Of a stretch of 64,000 bases of DNA, positions 1 to 8,011 are shown piece by piece. The DNA is taken from assembly GCA_902800965.1 (NCBI GenBank), contig CADCGK010000002.1, positions 1 through 64,000 of the forward strand, written 5' to 3'. The position numbers and the translations under genes were made by a program. Numbering within the stretch: the first letter of the stretch is position 1; every line of letters starts with the position of its first letter. The stretch comes from an uncultured Bacteroidia bacterium. Lineage in GTDB: Bacteria; Bacteroidota; Bacteroidia; Bacteroidales; F082. The notes below the pieces were generated by a model. That model was not told where the DNA came from, searched no databases, and saw nothing but the letters and a program-made list of their open reading frames with translations.

Positions 1-2
1 CA

Positions 3-404
3 AGGGCGGGCTATCCCTACTCGGGGTCACTGGCTGCCGCACTGCTGGAGACCGGCGGCCTCAGGGGGGACGACCGCTCCTTCTGTCCCGAGCTCCCCAG
101 GATAGCCGACAGGGGAAGAGGTGAAACAGGCACGGAAGAGCGCGAAGCGTCTGATCTCAAGGTCACGGTGACGCCTAACCCGGCCTCGTCGCAGGTCAAC
201 GTGGAGTACATCCTTCCGGAGGGATCGTCACGCGCTATGCTGTCCATCCTCAACACCCTCGGCGAGAAGTTGCTGGAACTCGGGCTGGAAGGCAACCGCG
301 GCAGCAAGATCGTTGACCTGCACGAACTGCCTGCCAGCGTGTATTTCTTCGTCATCACGGATCAAAGCGGAAAAACGAGCTCTGGAAAAGTGGTGAAGCA
401 ATAA
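3..404 (+). CDS. C-terminal part of a T9SS-sorted secreted protein (5' end outside window)
   Basis: The frame is open from the left edge to the stop, so this is the last ~133 residues of a longer protein. The final ~80 residues form a type A T9SS sorting domain: a VTPNPASSQVNVEY start, then a central LNTLGEKLLEL segment and the closing pattern LPASVYFF ... GKVVKQ. In Bacteroidetes such domains direct proteins across the outer membrane and are then removed. The ~50 residues before it are rich in Gly, Arg, Glu and Pro and match nothing I know; they look like a linker. The passenger domain, and so the function, lies outside the window. Confidence 0.8.
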   Translation, partial: RAGYPYSGSLAAALLETGGLRGDDRSFCPELPRIADRGRGETGTEEREASDLKVTVTPNPASSQVNVEYILPEGSSRAMLSILNTLGEKLLELGLEGNRGSKIVDLHELPASVYFFVITDQSGKTSSGKVVKQ

Positions 405-450
405 CGCTTTGTTTTTCTAAAGATATTTATCAACAATCGTGTTTTTTTCC

Positions 451-458
451 TATTTTTG
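451..458 (+). promoter_or_regulatory. Promoter -7 element (TATTTTTG) of the nuclease-hisS-hutH group
   Basis: Matches the Bacteroidetes TAnnTTTG element and ends 24 bases before the ATG at 483. It overlaps a TTG at 456 that could be mistaken for an upstream start. No clear -33 element was seen. Confidence 0.6.
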
Positions 459-482
459 AAGTCGGAAATAACAGGACTGTTT

Positions 483-1895
483 ATGAAGATCAAATTTATC
501 GGTGCAGCCAAGGAAGTAACTGGCAGCAAGCACCTCATCACTACGGATCATGGAAAAAAGATCCTGCTCGATTGTGGCATGTTCCAAGGTAAAGGCCTCG
601 AAACCGATGCCGCCAACAGGAACACCATGGTAGATCCAAAAGACGTGGATTACATCATCTTAACCCATGCTCACATCGACCACTGCGGATTAATACCATA
701 TTTCTATAAGAAAGGATTCAGAGGCCAAGTGGTCTGCACAGACGCTACACGCGATTTGTGCAACATCATGCTGCCCGATAGTGGTTTCATCCAAGAAAAC
801 GATATGGAATGGTTCAACAAGAAGCGCCGTCGTCAAGGCCTTCCCGCTTTGGAACCCATCTATACGGAACAGGATGCCAGGGCCTCCATGAGCCTCTTCC
901 TTAGCGTGGCCTATAACCGCTATGTCTATCTTGACAATAATATAAAGGTAAAATTCAACAACACTGGGCATTTGCTCGGCAGTGGCTGCGCCATCCTCGA
1001 AATCGACGAAGGCGGCAACATGACCCGCATCGCCTATACAGGTGACATCGGACGCGAATACAACTACCTGCTTCGCGCTCCGGAACCTTTCCCACATTGC
1101 GACTATCTCATCACTGAAGCCACCTACGGCAACCGTTTGCATAGCGACAGAACCAATGCAGAACAACAGCTGCTGGATATCATCTATCATACCTGCGTGG
1201 AGAAACGCGGCAAGCTGATCATCCCTTCGTTTGCCGTCAGCCGCACCCAGGAGATCGTCTATCTGCTGAACAACTTCTACAACGAAGGAAAGCTCCCCGA
1301 GAAGATTCCCGTATTCGTCGATAGCCCATTGGCCGTCAACGCCACCGAGATCTTCCGCATGCACGTCAACCTGTTTAACGACGAGGTGAAAAACGTCATC
1401 GAATACGACCCCGACCCCTTCGGCTTCAATAGCCTCACCTTTGTCCGCGACATCAATGAATCCAAGACGTTGAACGCCAGAAAAGACCCCTGCATCATCA
1501 TCTCAGCATCAGGCATGATGGAGGCAGGTCGTATCAAGCATCACCTCGCCAACAGCATCACCAATCCACGCAACTCCGTGTTGGCCATCGGTTACTGCTC
1601 ACCTGAAACCTTGGGTGCCAAGTTGTTGGCCGATCCAAAGCCAAGCACGGTGTCTATCTTTGGCAACGAATACACGGTAGGCGCAGAGATCTTTTCCATC
1701 GACGCCTTCAGTGGACACGGCGACTATAAAGAGCTGGTCGATTACCTGAAATGCCAAGATCCGAGCAAGATCAAAAAGACCTTCCTCGTCCATGGCGACC
1801 CTGACGCCCTGCAATACTACAAGCGCGTCTTGAGAAAAGAAGGCTGGGATAATATCGTCATCCCCGAACCAGGTGAAACATTTGAATTGAAATAA
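483..1895 (+). CDS. Metallo-beta-lactamase-fold beta-CASP ribonuclease
   Basis: Protein of 470 residues with the full set of beta-CASP nuclease motifs: zinc site THAHIDHCG near residue 61, GHLLGSG near 161, YTGDIG near 190, then the beta-CASP cap with TEATYGNR, the SASGMMEAGR segment near 340 and the final SGHGDYKEL near 410. Relatives (CPSF73-like bacterial proteins) are zinc-dependent endo/exoribonucleases that act on RNA in the cytoplasm. I chose ATG 483 because the protein then begins MKIKFIGAAKEVTGS, as the family does, and because the upstream TTG at 456 lies in the -7 promoter element. hisS follows after 15 bases, so the two are probably co-transcribed. Confidence 0.9.
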   Translation: MKIKFIGAAKEVTGSKHLITTDHGKKILLDCGMFQGKGLETDAANRNTMVDPKDVDYIILTHAHIDHCGLIPYFYKKGFRGQVVCTDATRDLCNIMLPDSGFIQENDMEWFNKKRRRQGLPALEPIYTEQDARASMSLFLSVAYNRYVYLDNNIKVKFNNTGHLLGSGCAILEIDEGGNMTRIAYTGDIGREYNYLLRAPEPFPHCDYLITEATYGNRLHSDRTNAEQQLLDIIYHTCVEKRGKLIIPSFAVSRTQEIVYLLNNFYNEGKLPEKIPVFVDSPLAVNATEIFRMHVNLFNDEVKNVIEYDPDPFGFNSLTFVRDINESKTLNARKDPCIIISASGMMEAGRIKHHLANSITNPRNSVLAIGYCSPETLGAKLLADPKPSTVSIFGNEYTVGAEIFSIDAFSGHGDYKELVDYLKCQDPSKIKKTFLVHGDPDALQYYKRVLRKEGWDNIVIPEPGETFELK

Positions 1896-1910
1896 CAACC
1901 CATAATTGTA

Positions 1911-3278
1911 ATGGCACAAAAACCCTCGATTCCAAAAGGCACCCGTGATTTTCTTCCGGAAGTCATGGTGCGCCGCAACTATATCTTCGACACCATCAAG
2001 TCTGTCTTCAAACGCTACGGTTTCCTGCCCATTGAGACACCTTCAATGGAAAACCTCAGCACCCTCTTGGGCAAATACGGCGAGGAAGGCGACAAGCTTT
2101 TGTTCCGCATCCTCAACTCAGGCGATTTCATGTCGGGCGTCGAGCAAAACGGCGAACCCCTTGATTCCTTGAAAATGGCAGGCAAGATCTGCGAGAAAGG
2201 CTTGCGTTATGACTTGACGGTGCCTTTTGCACGCTTCGTCACCATGTATCGCGACCAGATCGCGTTCCCTTTCAAGCGCTATCAGATCCAACCCGTTTGG
2301 CGTGCTGACCGTCCCCAAAAAGGCCGTTACCGCGAGTTCTGCCAATGCGATGTGGATATCATCGGAAGCAACTCCTTGCTCAACGAGGCCGAGCTGGTGA
2401 GCATCGTGAATGACGTTTTCAACGATTTGAAGATCAACGTGGTGCTGAAAATCAACAACAGGAAAGTGTTGGCCGGCATCGCCGAGTACATTGGCAAGTC
2501 GGATGCCTTGGTTGATATCACCGTGGCCATCGACAAGCTGGATAAAATCGGTATTGAAGCCGTCAACGCCGAACTCGCCGAAAAGGGCCTGGAGCCAGAA
2601 GCCATCGAAAAGCTTCAGCCCATCCTGTTCATGAAAGGCGACACGAGAGATAAACTCGCCCAGCTAAAGCCTTTGCTCGACAATGAAGTCGGTCAGAAAG
2701 GCATTGAAGAACTGGAAGTGCTGTTCGACTATATCGACAACATGGATTTAAGCATCGACACCGAGCTCGACCTTACCTTGGCCCGCGGCCTGAACTACTA
2801 CACCGGCGCCATCTTCGAGGTGAAGGCCAAAGACTTCCCCATGGGCAGCATTTCTGGCGGTGGCCGATACGACAACCTCACCGGCATCTTCGGGCTGCCA
2901 AATGTCTCCGGCGTGGGCATCAGCTTCGGCGCCGACCGCATCTACGATGTGTTGGAAGGCCTCAAGCTCTTCCCCGAGACTATGTCGGAAAGCACTCAAG
3001 TCATCTTCCTCAACTTCGGAAAGAACGAAGAAAAGTATTGCCTGAAATACCTGAACCAGGTGCGCAAACACGGCATCAACGCCGAGATCTATCCTGATGC
3101 TGCCAAGATCCAGAAACAGATGAAATACGCTGACCAACGTGGCATCCCGGTAGTGGTCATCGCAGGTGAGCAGGAAGTCGCTGAGCAGCGGTTCACCGTG
3201 AAATGGATGAAAGAAGGCTGTCAAGAAACCGTGGAAGCTAACAACTTAGTCGCAACAATTCAACGATTCAACAAATAA
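1911..3278 (+). CDS. hisS: Histidyl-tRNA synthetase
   Basis: Class II synthetase of 455 residues that charges tRNA-His. Visible marks: KGTRDFLP at the N-terminus, motif 2 region [15 protein letters not shown] near residue 140, the histidine-binding [12 protein letters not shown] near 288, [13 protein letters not shown] near 318, motif 3 [13 protein letters not shown] near 337, and a C-terminal anticodon-binding domain from about 360. Length is normal. It sits between a nuclease gene and hutH in a tight same-strand group. The last codons (TIQRFNK) and the stop fall inside a short-word repeat (ATTCAAC), so the exact C-terminus may have drifted. Confidence 0.96.
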   Translation: MAQKPSIPKGTRDFLPEVMVRRNYIFDTIKSVFKRYGFLPIETPSMENLSTLLGKYGEEGDKLLFRILNSGDFMSGVEQNGEPLDSLKMAGKICEKGLRYDLTVPFARFVTMYRDQIAFPFKRYQIQPVWRADRPQKGRYREFCQCDVDIIGSNSLLNEAELVSIVNDVFNDLKINVVLKINNRKVLAGIAEYIGKSDALVDITVAIDKLDKIGIEAVNAELAEKGLEPEAIEKLQPILFMKGDTRDKLAQLKPLLDNEVGQKGIEELEVLFDYIDNMDLSIDTELDLTLARGLNYYTGAIFEVKAKDFPMGSISGGGRYDNLTGIFGLPNVSGVGISFGADRIYDVLEGLKLFPETMSESTQVIFLNFGKNEEKYCLKYLNQVRKHGINAEIYPDAAKIQKQMKYADQRGIPVVVIAGEQEVAEQRFTVKWMKEGCQETVEANNLVATIQRFNK

Positions 3279-3290
3279 ACAATTCAACAT
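3253..3290 (+). repeat. Short-word repeat across the hisS end and the hisS-hutH spacer
   Basis: The words CAATTCAAC / GATTCAAC / CAATTCAAC recur here; the hisS stop codon lies within the run, and the run ends one base before the hutH ATG. Similar but different word repeats fill other spacers of this window. Confidence 0.55.
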
Positions 3291-3291
3291 A

Positions 3292-4803
3292 ATGAAAACC
3301 CATTACATTAGTTCAAAAGAGCTCACTTTCAAGCAAGTCAACGAAATACTCACTCAAGGCTATCAGCTGGCCTTGTCCGACGACGCCATCAAACGCATCC
3401 AACATTGCCGTGACTATCTCGACAAGAAGATGGAGAACCCCGAAAAGCCCATCTATGGTGTGACTACCGGCTTCGGTTCTTTGTGCGACCACAGCATCTC
3501 CAAGAAGGATTTGAGCACCTTGCAGAAAAACCTGGTCATGTCGCACGCTTGTGGCACCGGCGAAATGGTTCCCGAAGAGATCATCCGCCTGATGCTCCTC
3601 CTCAAGGTGCAAAGCCTCAGCTACGGCAACAGCGGCGTTCAAGTCGTCACCGTTCAACGGCTAATCGACTTCTTCAACAACGACGTGCTGCCTGTGGTCT
3701 ATAACCAAGGTTCGTTAGGTGCTTCAGGCGACTTGGCTCCCTTGGCCAACTTGATGTTGCCCTTGCTCGGTTTGGGTGAAGTGCATTACCAAGGCAAGAT
3801 CGTTCCTGCCAAACAAATCCTGAAAAAGTTCGGTTGGAAGCCCATCACCCTTCAGTCGAAAGAAGGCTTGGCCTTGCTCAACGGCACCCAGTTCATGAGC
3901 AGCTATGGCACCTACGTCCTACTGAAGGCCTTCCGTCTCAGCTATCTTGCCGACTTAATCGGTTGCGTTTCCTTGGAAGCCTTCGACGGCCGTATTGAGC
4001 CATTCTATGACCAGATCCACCAGATCCGTCATCACAACGGCCAGATCGTGACCGCCAAACGCGTTCGCAACTTCTTGAAGGGTAGTCAGCTCATCGCAAG
4101 GGAAAAGAAACATGTCCAGGATCCTTACTCCTTCCGTTGCATGCCGCAGGTCCACGGTGCCTCCAAGGACGCCATCGACTATGTCGCTTCCGTGTTCAGC
4201 GAGGAAATCAATGCTGTCACCGACAACCCGACCATCTTCCCTGACGAAGACCTCGTCATCTCTGCCGGCAACTTCCATGGTCAGCCTTTGGCCATCACAC
4301 TGGATTTCCTTGCCATCGCCATGGCTGAACTCGGCAACATCAGCGAACGCCGTATCTATCAGCTCATCAGCGGCAAGCGCGACTTGCCATCCTTCCTCGT
4401 TGCAGAGCCAGGCCTCAACTCCGGCTTCATGATCCCGCAGTATGCCGCTGCCTCCATTGTCAGCCAGAGCAAGCAGCTGTGCACCCCAGCTTCCGTTGAT
4501 AGCATTGAGTCATCGCAAGGGCAAGAAGACCATGTGAGCATGGGCGCCAATGCTGCTACCAAGGCACTGCGCGTAGCCGAAAACCTCGAGCGTGTCTTGG
4601 CCATCGAGCTGCTCAATGCCGCACAGGCACTCGAATTCCGCCGCCCGCTGAAATCCTCCAAGACCATCGAGAAGTTCGTTGCAGAATACCGCAAAGTCGT
4701 GGAGTTTGTCCGCGTTGACAAAGTGATGTACACCGAAATCGCCAAGTCGGTGGACTTCGTCAAGAACTACCCTTTGGCTTTTGATGATTTAAAGAATAAA
4801 TGA
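3292..4803 (+). CDS. hutH: Histidine ammonia-lyase
   Basis: Converts L-histidine to urocanate and ammonia. The 503-residue protein carries GSLGASGDLAPLANL, whose Ala-Ser-Gly at about 144-146 cyclises into the MIO electrophile. Two family-typing marks favour histidine over Phe/Tyr as substrate: the Ser-His pair in MSHACGTGE and the Glu in GQEDHVSMG. The rest of the hut pathway (hutU, hutI, glutamate formiminotransferase) is not in the window, so urocanate use cannot be judged here. It begins 13 bases after hisS, with no promoter of its own visible, which couples histidine breakdown with histidine charging. The stop overlaps the next gene by 4 bases (ATGA). Confidence 0.93.
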   Translation: MKTHYISSKELTFKQVNEILTQGYQLALSDDAIKRIQHCRDYLDKKMENPEKPIYGVTTGFGSLCDHSISKKDLSTLQKNLVMSHACGTGEMVPEEIIRLMLLLKVQSLSYGNSGVQVVTVQRLIDFFNNDVLPVVYNQGSLGASGDLAPLANLMLPLLGLGEVHYQGKIVPAKQILKKFGWKPITLQSKEGLALLNGTQFMSSYGTYVLLKAFRLSYLADLIGCVSLEAFDGRIEPFYDQIHQIRHHNGQIVTAKRVRNFLKGSQLIAREKKHVQDPYSFRCMPQVHGASKDAIDYVASVFSEEINAVTDNPTIFPDEDLVISAGNFHGQPLAITLDFLAIAMAELGNISERRIYQLISGKRDLPSFLVAEPGLNSGFMIPQYAAASIVSQSKQLCTPASVDSIESSQGQEDHVSMGANAATKALRVAENLERVLAIELLNAAQALEFRRPLKSSKTIEKFVAEYRKVVEFVRVDKVMYTEIAKSVDFVKNYPLAFDDLKNK

Positions 4804-5336
4804 TTGAGTCCCAAACAATAAAGCGTCCCACAGGAATGACAATACTATTGGTGTTGTCATTCCTCAACGCATGTCTTCAGATATTCAGCTCGTTGGGCAT
4901 GTATCTTACCACCCCCATGATGAATGAGATGATGGCCAACGGAGAGTTTGAAGAGTCGATGACCCCATTTCTTGCGCTCTTCTCGATGGACCAAAACAGC
5001 ATTGACGAGATGTTGCGCATGATGGCAGACCGTCTCACTGTCAATCGTATCTATTATCTGATCATTGCGGTGCTTTATGTCGGTTCCCTGATCGGGGTAG
5101 TCAAGATGTTCAAGTTGCAACGCGTCGGCTTCCATTTTTACAGTATCTCTCAGATACTGATGCTGATCGCTGCCGTGGTGTTTGTCTATTCAAAACAAGG
5201 TCAGGACACCTTCTTGAACGAGTTCCTGACCACCATGATGTTCATCTTGATTTACCATCTGTATCTCAAACGCATCGAATTCCAACAACAAATCAACAAT
5301 AATGGAACACCCGACGCCCCAACCGAAAGAGAGTAA
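4800..5336 (+). CDS. Small integral membrane protein of unknown function
   Basis: 178 residues with about four hydrophobic helices (near 14-36, 83-105, 110-130 and 140-160) and an acidic Met-rich stretch between the first two. No motif I recognise. Its start overlaps the hutH stop (ATGA), which suggests translational coupling, and its end overlaps the next membrane protein gene by 35 bases in another frame. A role linked to hutH is possible from position only. Confidence 0.75.
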   Translation: MIESQTIKRPTGMTILLVLSFLNACLQIFSSLGMYLTTPMMNEMMANGEFEESMTPFLALFSMDQNSIDEMLRMMADRLTVNRIYYLIIAVLYVGSLIGVVKMFKLQRVGFHFYSISQILMLIAAVVFVYSKQGQDTFLNEFLTTMMFILIYHLYLKRIEFQQQINNNGTPDAPTERE

Positions 5337-5757
5337 GATCTTCGACCTCAAGCCGGAGCTTACCTTGGCAATGAAGTTGGCTGCCACCTTCGCCATCACC
5401 TACTACGGATTGTTTTTCCTATATGAGGTGATGACCTTGATATTGTACCATTATACCATTGATTCTTATTATCTAGGAAACGGTGAAGTCCTTGAAAACC
5501 GTTCCAAGGACTTCATCTTACTCATTTTGGAGCTCATTCTTTCAGGACTGTTAGTCTTCAGCCTGATTCAGATTTTCCGTAAAAAGACACACGGAAAAGC
5601 CATTTTTGTCACCGCTTCCATTCTGTTGATTGCCTTCCAGCTTTTCACCACAGGGGTTCATCCCTGGGTGAAATATGCTTTGGAAGTGCTGATGGTGCTC
5701 ATCATCGCGCCCATCAAGATCAAGAAGAAAGGAAGCCGTCCCCAGGTCAATGCTTAG
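5302..5757 (+). CDS. Small integral membrane protein of unknown function
   Basis: 151 residues; a polar N-terminus (MEHPTPQPKES), then about four hydrophobic segments and a basic C-terminus (IKIKKKGSRPQ). It overlaps the preceding membrane protein gene by 35 bases and meets iorB tail to tail with an 11-base overlap. The 35-base overlap is long, but the ATG at 5302 gives the most natural start; an internal Met near residue 24 would remove the overlap and keep all helices. No function can be assigned. Confidence 0.7.
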   Translation: MEHPTPQPKESKIFDLKPELTLAMKLAATFAITYYGLFFLYEVMTLILYHYTIDSYYLGNGEVLENRSKDFILLILELILSGLLVFSLIQIFRKKTHGKAIFVTASILLIAFQLFTTGVHPWVKYALEVLMVLIIAPIKIKKKGSRPQVNA

Positions 5758-6316
5758 CCTGTTCGTAGCCAGCATGCAATGCCTGCATGTTGACCTCTAC
5801 GACCTCGGCTCCTTTATTGCCGAAGATATGTGCAATGGCCTCCTCGACTTTACTCAGCTCGATGTCAAGATAAGGCACCGTGGCGCCCAGCAAGACCATA
5901 TTTGAGCGAGCTTTGATGGCTTTGGCGATTTCCGAAGCGTTGAAGCTAACCAAATTCTTGATCTTGCCCAGCTCGGCATTCACCTTTTCCATGTCAGGAT
6001 AGTTCTTGATGTTGACAAATGGCTCGTTGTTGGTGATGACCCATCCATCCTTAGCCAGCCAAGGCAGATAACGCAAGGCTTCCATCGGCTCGCTCGACAA
6101 GATGATGTCGGCATGGCCTTCAGGAATGACATCAGCATAAATCTCATCACTGGAAAGACGCAGGTGCGAGAAGACCGAGCCGCCACGTTGCGACATGCCG
6201 TGGATTTCGGATTGTTTGAGGTTGAGGCCCATATTCAAAGCAGCGTCAGAGATGATCTTAGCAACGGAGACAATACCATCGCCACCCACGCCGCACAAAA
6301 CGATATCTTTTTTCAT
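5747..6316 (-). CDS. iorB: Indolepyruvate:ferredoxin oxidoreductase, beta subunit
   Basis: 189-residue pyruvate-ferredoxin-oxidoreductase gamma-type domain, with GVGGDGIVSVAKII at the N-terminus and the family block IHGMSQRGGSV near residue 40. With IorA it decarboxylates aryl pyruvates from Trp, Phe and Tyr transamination to aryl-acyl-CoA, reducing ferredoxin, in the anaerobic cytoplasm. The gene follows iorA after a 34-base spacer made of repeated GTTCAGTTATTCA-like words. Its end overlaps the convergent membrane protein gene by 11 bases. Confidence 0.93.
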   Translation of the reverse strand: MKKDIVLCGVGGDGIVSVAKIISDAALNMGLNLKQSEIHGMSQRGGSVFSHLRLSSDEIYADVIPEGHADIILSSEPMEALRYLPWLAKDGWVITNNEPFVNIKNYPDMEKVNAELGKIKNLVSFNASEIAKAIKARSNMVLLGATVPYLDIELSKVEEAIAHIFGNKGAEVVEVNMQALHAGYEQAKH

Positions 6317-6350
6317 AATTGTTCAGTTATTCAGTTGTTCGGTTGTTCAG
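6317..6350 (-). repeat. Short-word repeat filling the iorA-iorB spacer
   Basis: The whole spacer is made of the words GTTCAGTTATTCA and GTTCGGTTGTTCA (plus-strand reading). The same vocabulary reappears at 30726-30765 between acpP and fabZ. Confidence 0.55.
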
Positions 6351-7931
6351 TTATTTCTTCAGATGCTTTTTGAGTTCAACGAGGCAGGTGCGGTGAGGGA
6401 TGATGACGGAAACGCCGTTGTAGTTCACCTCTTCTTCGATGATCCTCACATTCTCTTCGTGGTTCTTCGGCAGCGGAACGATGTCACGGATATGTTCGGG
6501 AGCCACACCAAGGCCTTCGCAGATCTGACGGATCTTGTTGTTGGCCGAGGAAGGCTGTCCACCTGTCATGGCGGTGATGTCGTTGTCGAGAATCATGACC
6601 ACCACGTTGGCTTTTTCGTTAACACAGTCGAGCAGGCCAGTCATGCCGCTGTGGCCGAAGGTACCGTCACCGATGACTGCAACAGCTGGGAAGATGCCCA
6701 CTTCGCTGGCGCCCTTTGCCATGGTGATGGAGGCACCCATGCAGACGGTAGTCTGGATGGCACCCATGTTGAATCCCAAGGTATAGCAGCCGATATCGCC
6801 GAACACCTTGCCACCCTTATGGTTGGCCATGACAGCGTTCAAGGCAGTGTAGCTGTCGATATGGGGACAACCTTGGCAGAGCGCCGGAGGACGGTTGGTA
6901 ACCACCTCGGGAACAGCAAAGCCAGTGTCGGCTTTCAAGCCGAGGGCCTTGGCCACTTTCTCGGCGTTCAGCTCGCCATCGCGGCGAATGGTTTCATCCA
7001 AACGGCCCATGACCTTTTTACCTTTGCCGAGGAAGCCTTTGATATGCTCTTCCACGAACGGCTGGCCATCTTCAAGAACGAGGATCTCATCCACCTCTTC
7101 ATACAATTTGTTGATCATATTGTAAGGCAGCGGATATTGAGTGATCTTGACCACTGGATACGGGCACTTTCCACCAGGGAAGTTTTCCATCAGGTAGTTG
7201 TAGGCGATACCCGTAGTAATGATGCCGAGTTTCTTGTTTTCGCCAGCAAAATACTTGTTATAGCCCGACACTTCCGATGACTTGGTGAAGGCAGGTTGTT
7301 TGTCGATCAAATCCCTGTAGAGACGTTTGGCGTTGGCCGGAAGAAGCACGAACGACTTGGCGTCAGCCGGTTCGGTGAGTTCATTCTGTTTGCGGACAGG
7401 TTTGCGCACCACACCGGCACGGCTGTGGGCCAGACGGGTGGGGATACGGTAAAGCACCGGTGTACCCAGTGTTTCGCTCAGTTCGAAACCGAAGTGAACC
7501 ATATCGTAGGCTTCCTGCTGGTTGGAAGGTTCCAGCATCGGGATCATGGCCCAATGTCCATAGAAGCGGCTGTCTTGCTCATCTTGTGACGAGAACATGC
7601 TCGGGTCGTCGGCTACCACTACCAGAACGCCCTTAGTGCCAATGATGGCAGCGTTCATGAACGGGTCGCCGCAGACGTTCAAGCCCACGTGCTTCATGCA
7701 GGTCATGGCACGCTTTCCGGCGTATGCCACACCGATGGAGGCCTCCAACGCAGTCTTCTCATTGGCGCACCAGTTGGCGCGGACACCGAGTTCCTTGGCC
7801 TGCTTTGATTTCATAACATATTCCGTAATCTGAGTCGATGGCGTGCCGGGATAACTGTTGATGGCACTGCCTCCCGCATCGATAAAGCCTTGAGCAATGG
7901 CTTCATCTCCGAGTAACAATAATTTCTCCAT
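6351..7931 (-). CDS. iorA: Indolepyruvate:ferredoxin oxidoreductase, alpha subunit
   Basis: 526 residues. The N-terminal half is the pyrimidine-binding domain (NSYPGTPSTQITEYV, then CANEKTALEASIG). The C-terminal half binds thiamine diphosphate through GDIGCYTLG and GDGTFGHSG ... LDN. A CQGCPH motif near residue 352 joins the halves. Longer IorA proteins end in a ferredoxin domain with two 4Fe-4S clusters; this one stops at PHRTCLVELKKHLKK without it, so electrons must leave by another route or a separate ferredoxin. Transcribed from a strong promoter at 7977-8007, first gene of iorAB. Likely used for amino acid fermentation or, in reverse, aromatic amino acid synthesis. Confidence 0.94.
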   Translation of the reverse strand: MEKLLLLGDEAIAQGFIDAGGSAINSYPGTPSTQITEYVMKSKQAKELGVRANWCANEKTALEASIGVAYAGKRAMTCMKHVGLNVCGDPFMNAAIIGTKGVLVVVADDPSMFSSQDEQDSRFYGHWAMIPMLEPSNQQEAYDMVHFGFELSETLGTPVLYRIPTRLAHSRAGVVRKPVRKQNELTEPADAKSFVLLPANAKRLYRDLIDKQPAFTKSSEVSGYNKYFAGENKKLGIITTGIAYNYLMENFPGGKCPYPVVKITQYPLPYNMINKLYEEVDEILVLEDGQPFVEEHIKGFLGKGKKVMGRLDETIRRDGELNAEKVAKALGLKADTGFAVPEVVTNRPPALCQGCPHIDSYTALNAVMANHKGGKVFGDIGCYTLGFNMGAIQTTVCMGASITMAKGASEVGIFPAVAVIGDGTFGHSGMTGLLDCVNEKANVVVMILDNDITAMTGGQPSSANNKIRQICEGLGVAPEHIRDIVPLPKNHEENVRIIEEEVNYNGVSVIIPHRTCLVELKKHLKK

Positions 7932-7976
7932 GCTGTTTATTTGTTATGATAATACAATACTTGCTTTGTTAAGGCA

Positions 7977-8007
7977 CAAAGATAAGAATAATTGACGCAC
8001 GAACAAA
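7977..8007 (-). promoter_or_regulatory. iorAB promoter (TTTG-N19-TATCTTTG)
   Basis: On the minus strand a TTTG (-33, plus 8004-8007) is followed after 19 bases by TATCTTTG (-7, plus 7977-7984), an excellent fit to the Bacteroidetes promoter. The -7 element lies 45 bases upstream of the iorA ATG. Confidence 0.8.
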
Positions 8008-8011
8008 CATT

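Noticed and set aside
1..404. High GC at the left edge as a sign of foreign DNA or mis-assembly
   Set aside because: The C-terminal domain is a normal T9SS domain of this phylum and neighbouring genes also favour G/C in third positions; too short to judge.
456..482. TTG start at 456 for the beta-CASP nuclease
   Set aside because: The TTG is part of the promoter -7 element; ATG 483 gives the family N-terminus.
6195..7280. 361-residue plus-strand reading frame
   Set aside because: It lies opposite iorA and iorB, has no family motifs and is rich in His, Val and Asp as antisense frames of this GC content are.
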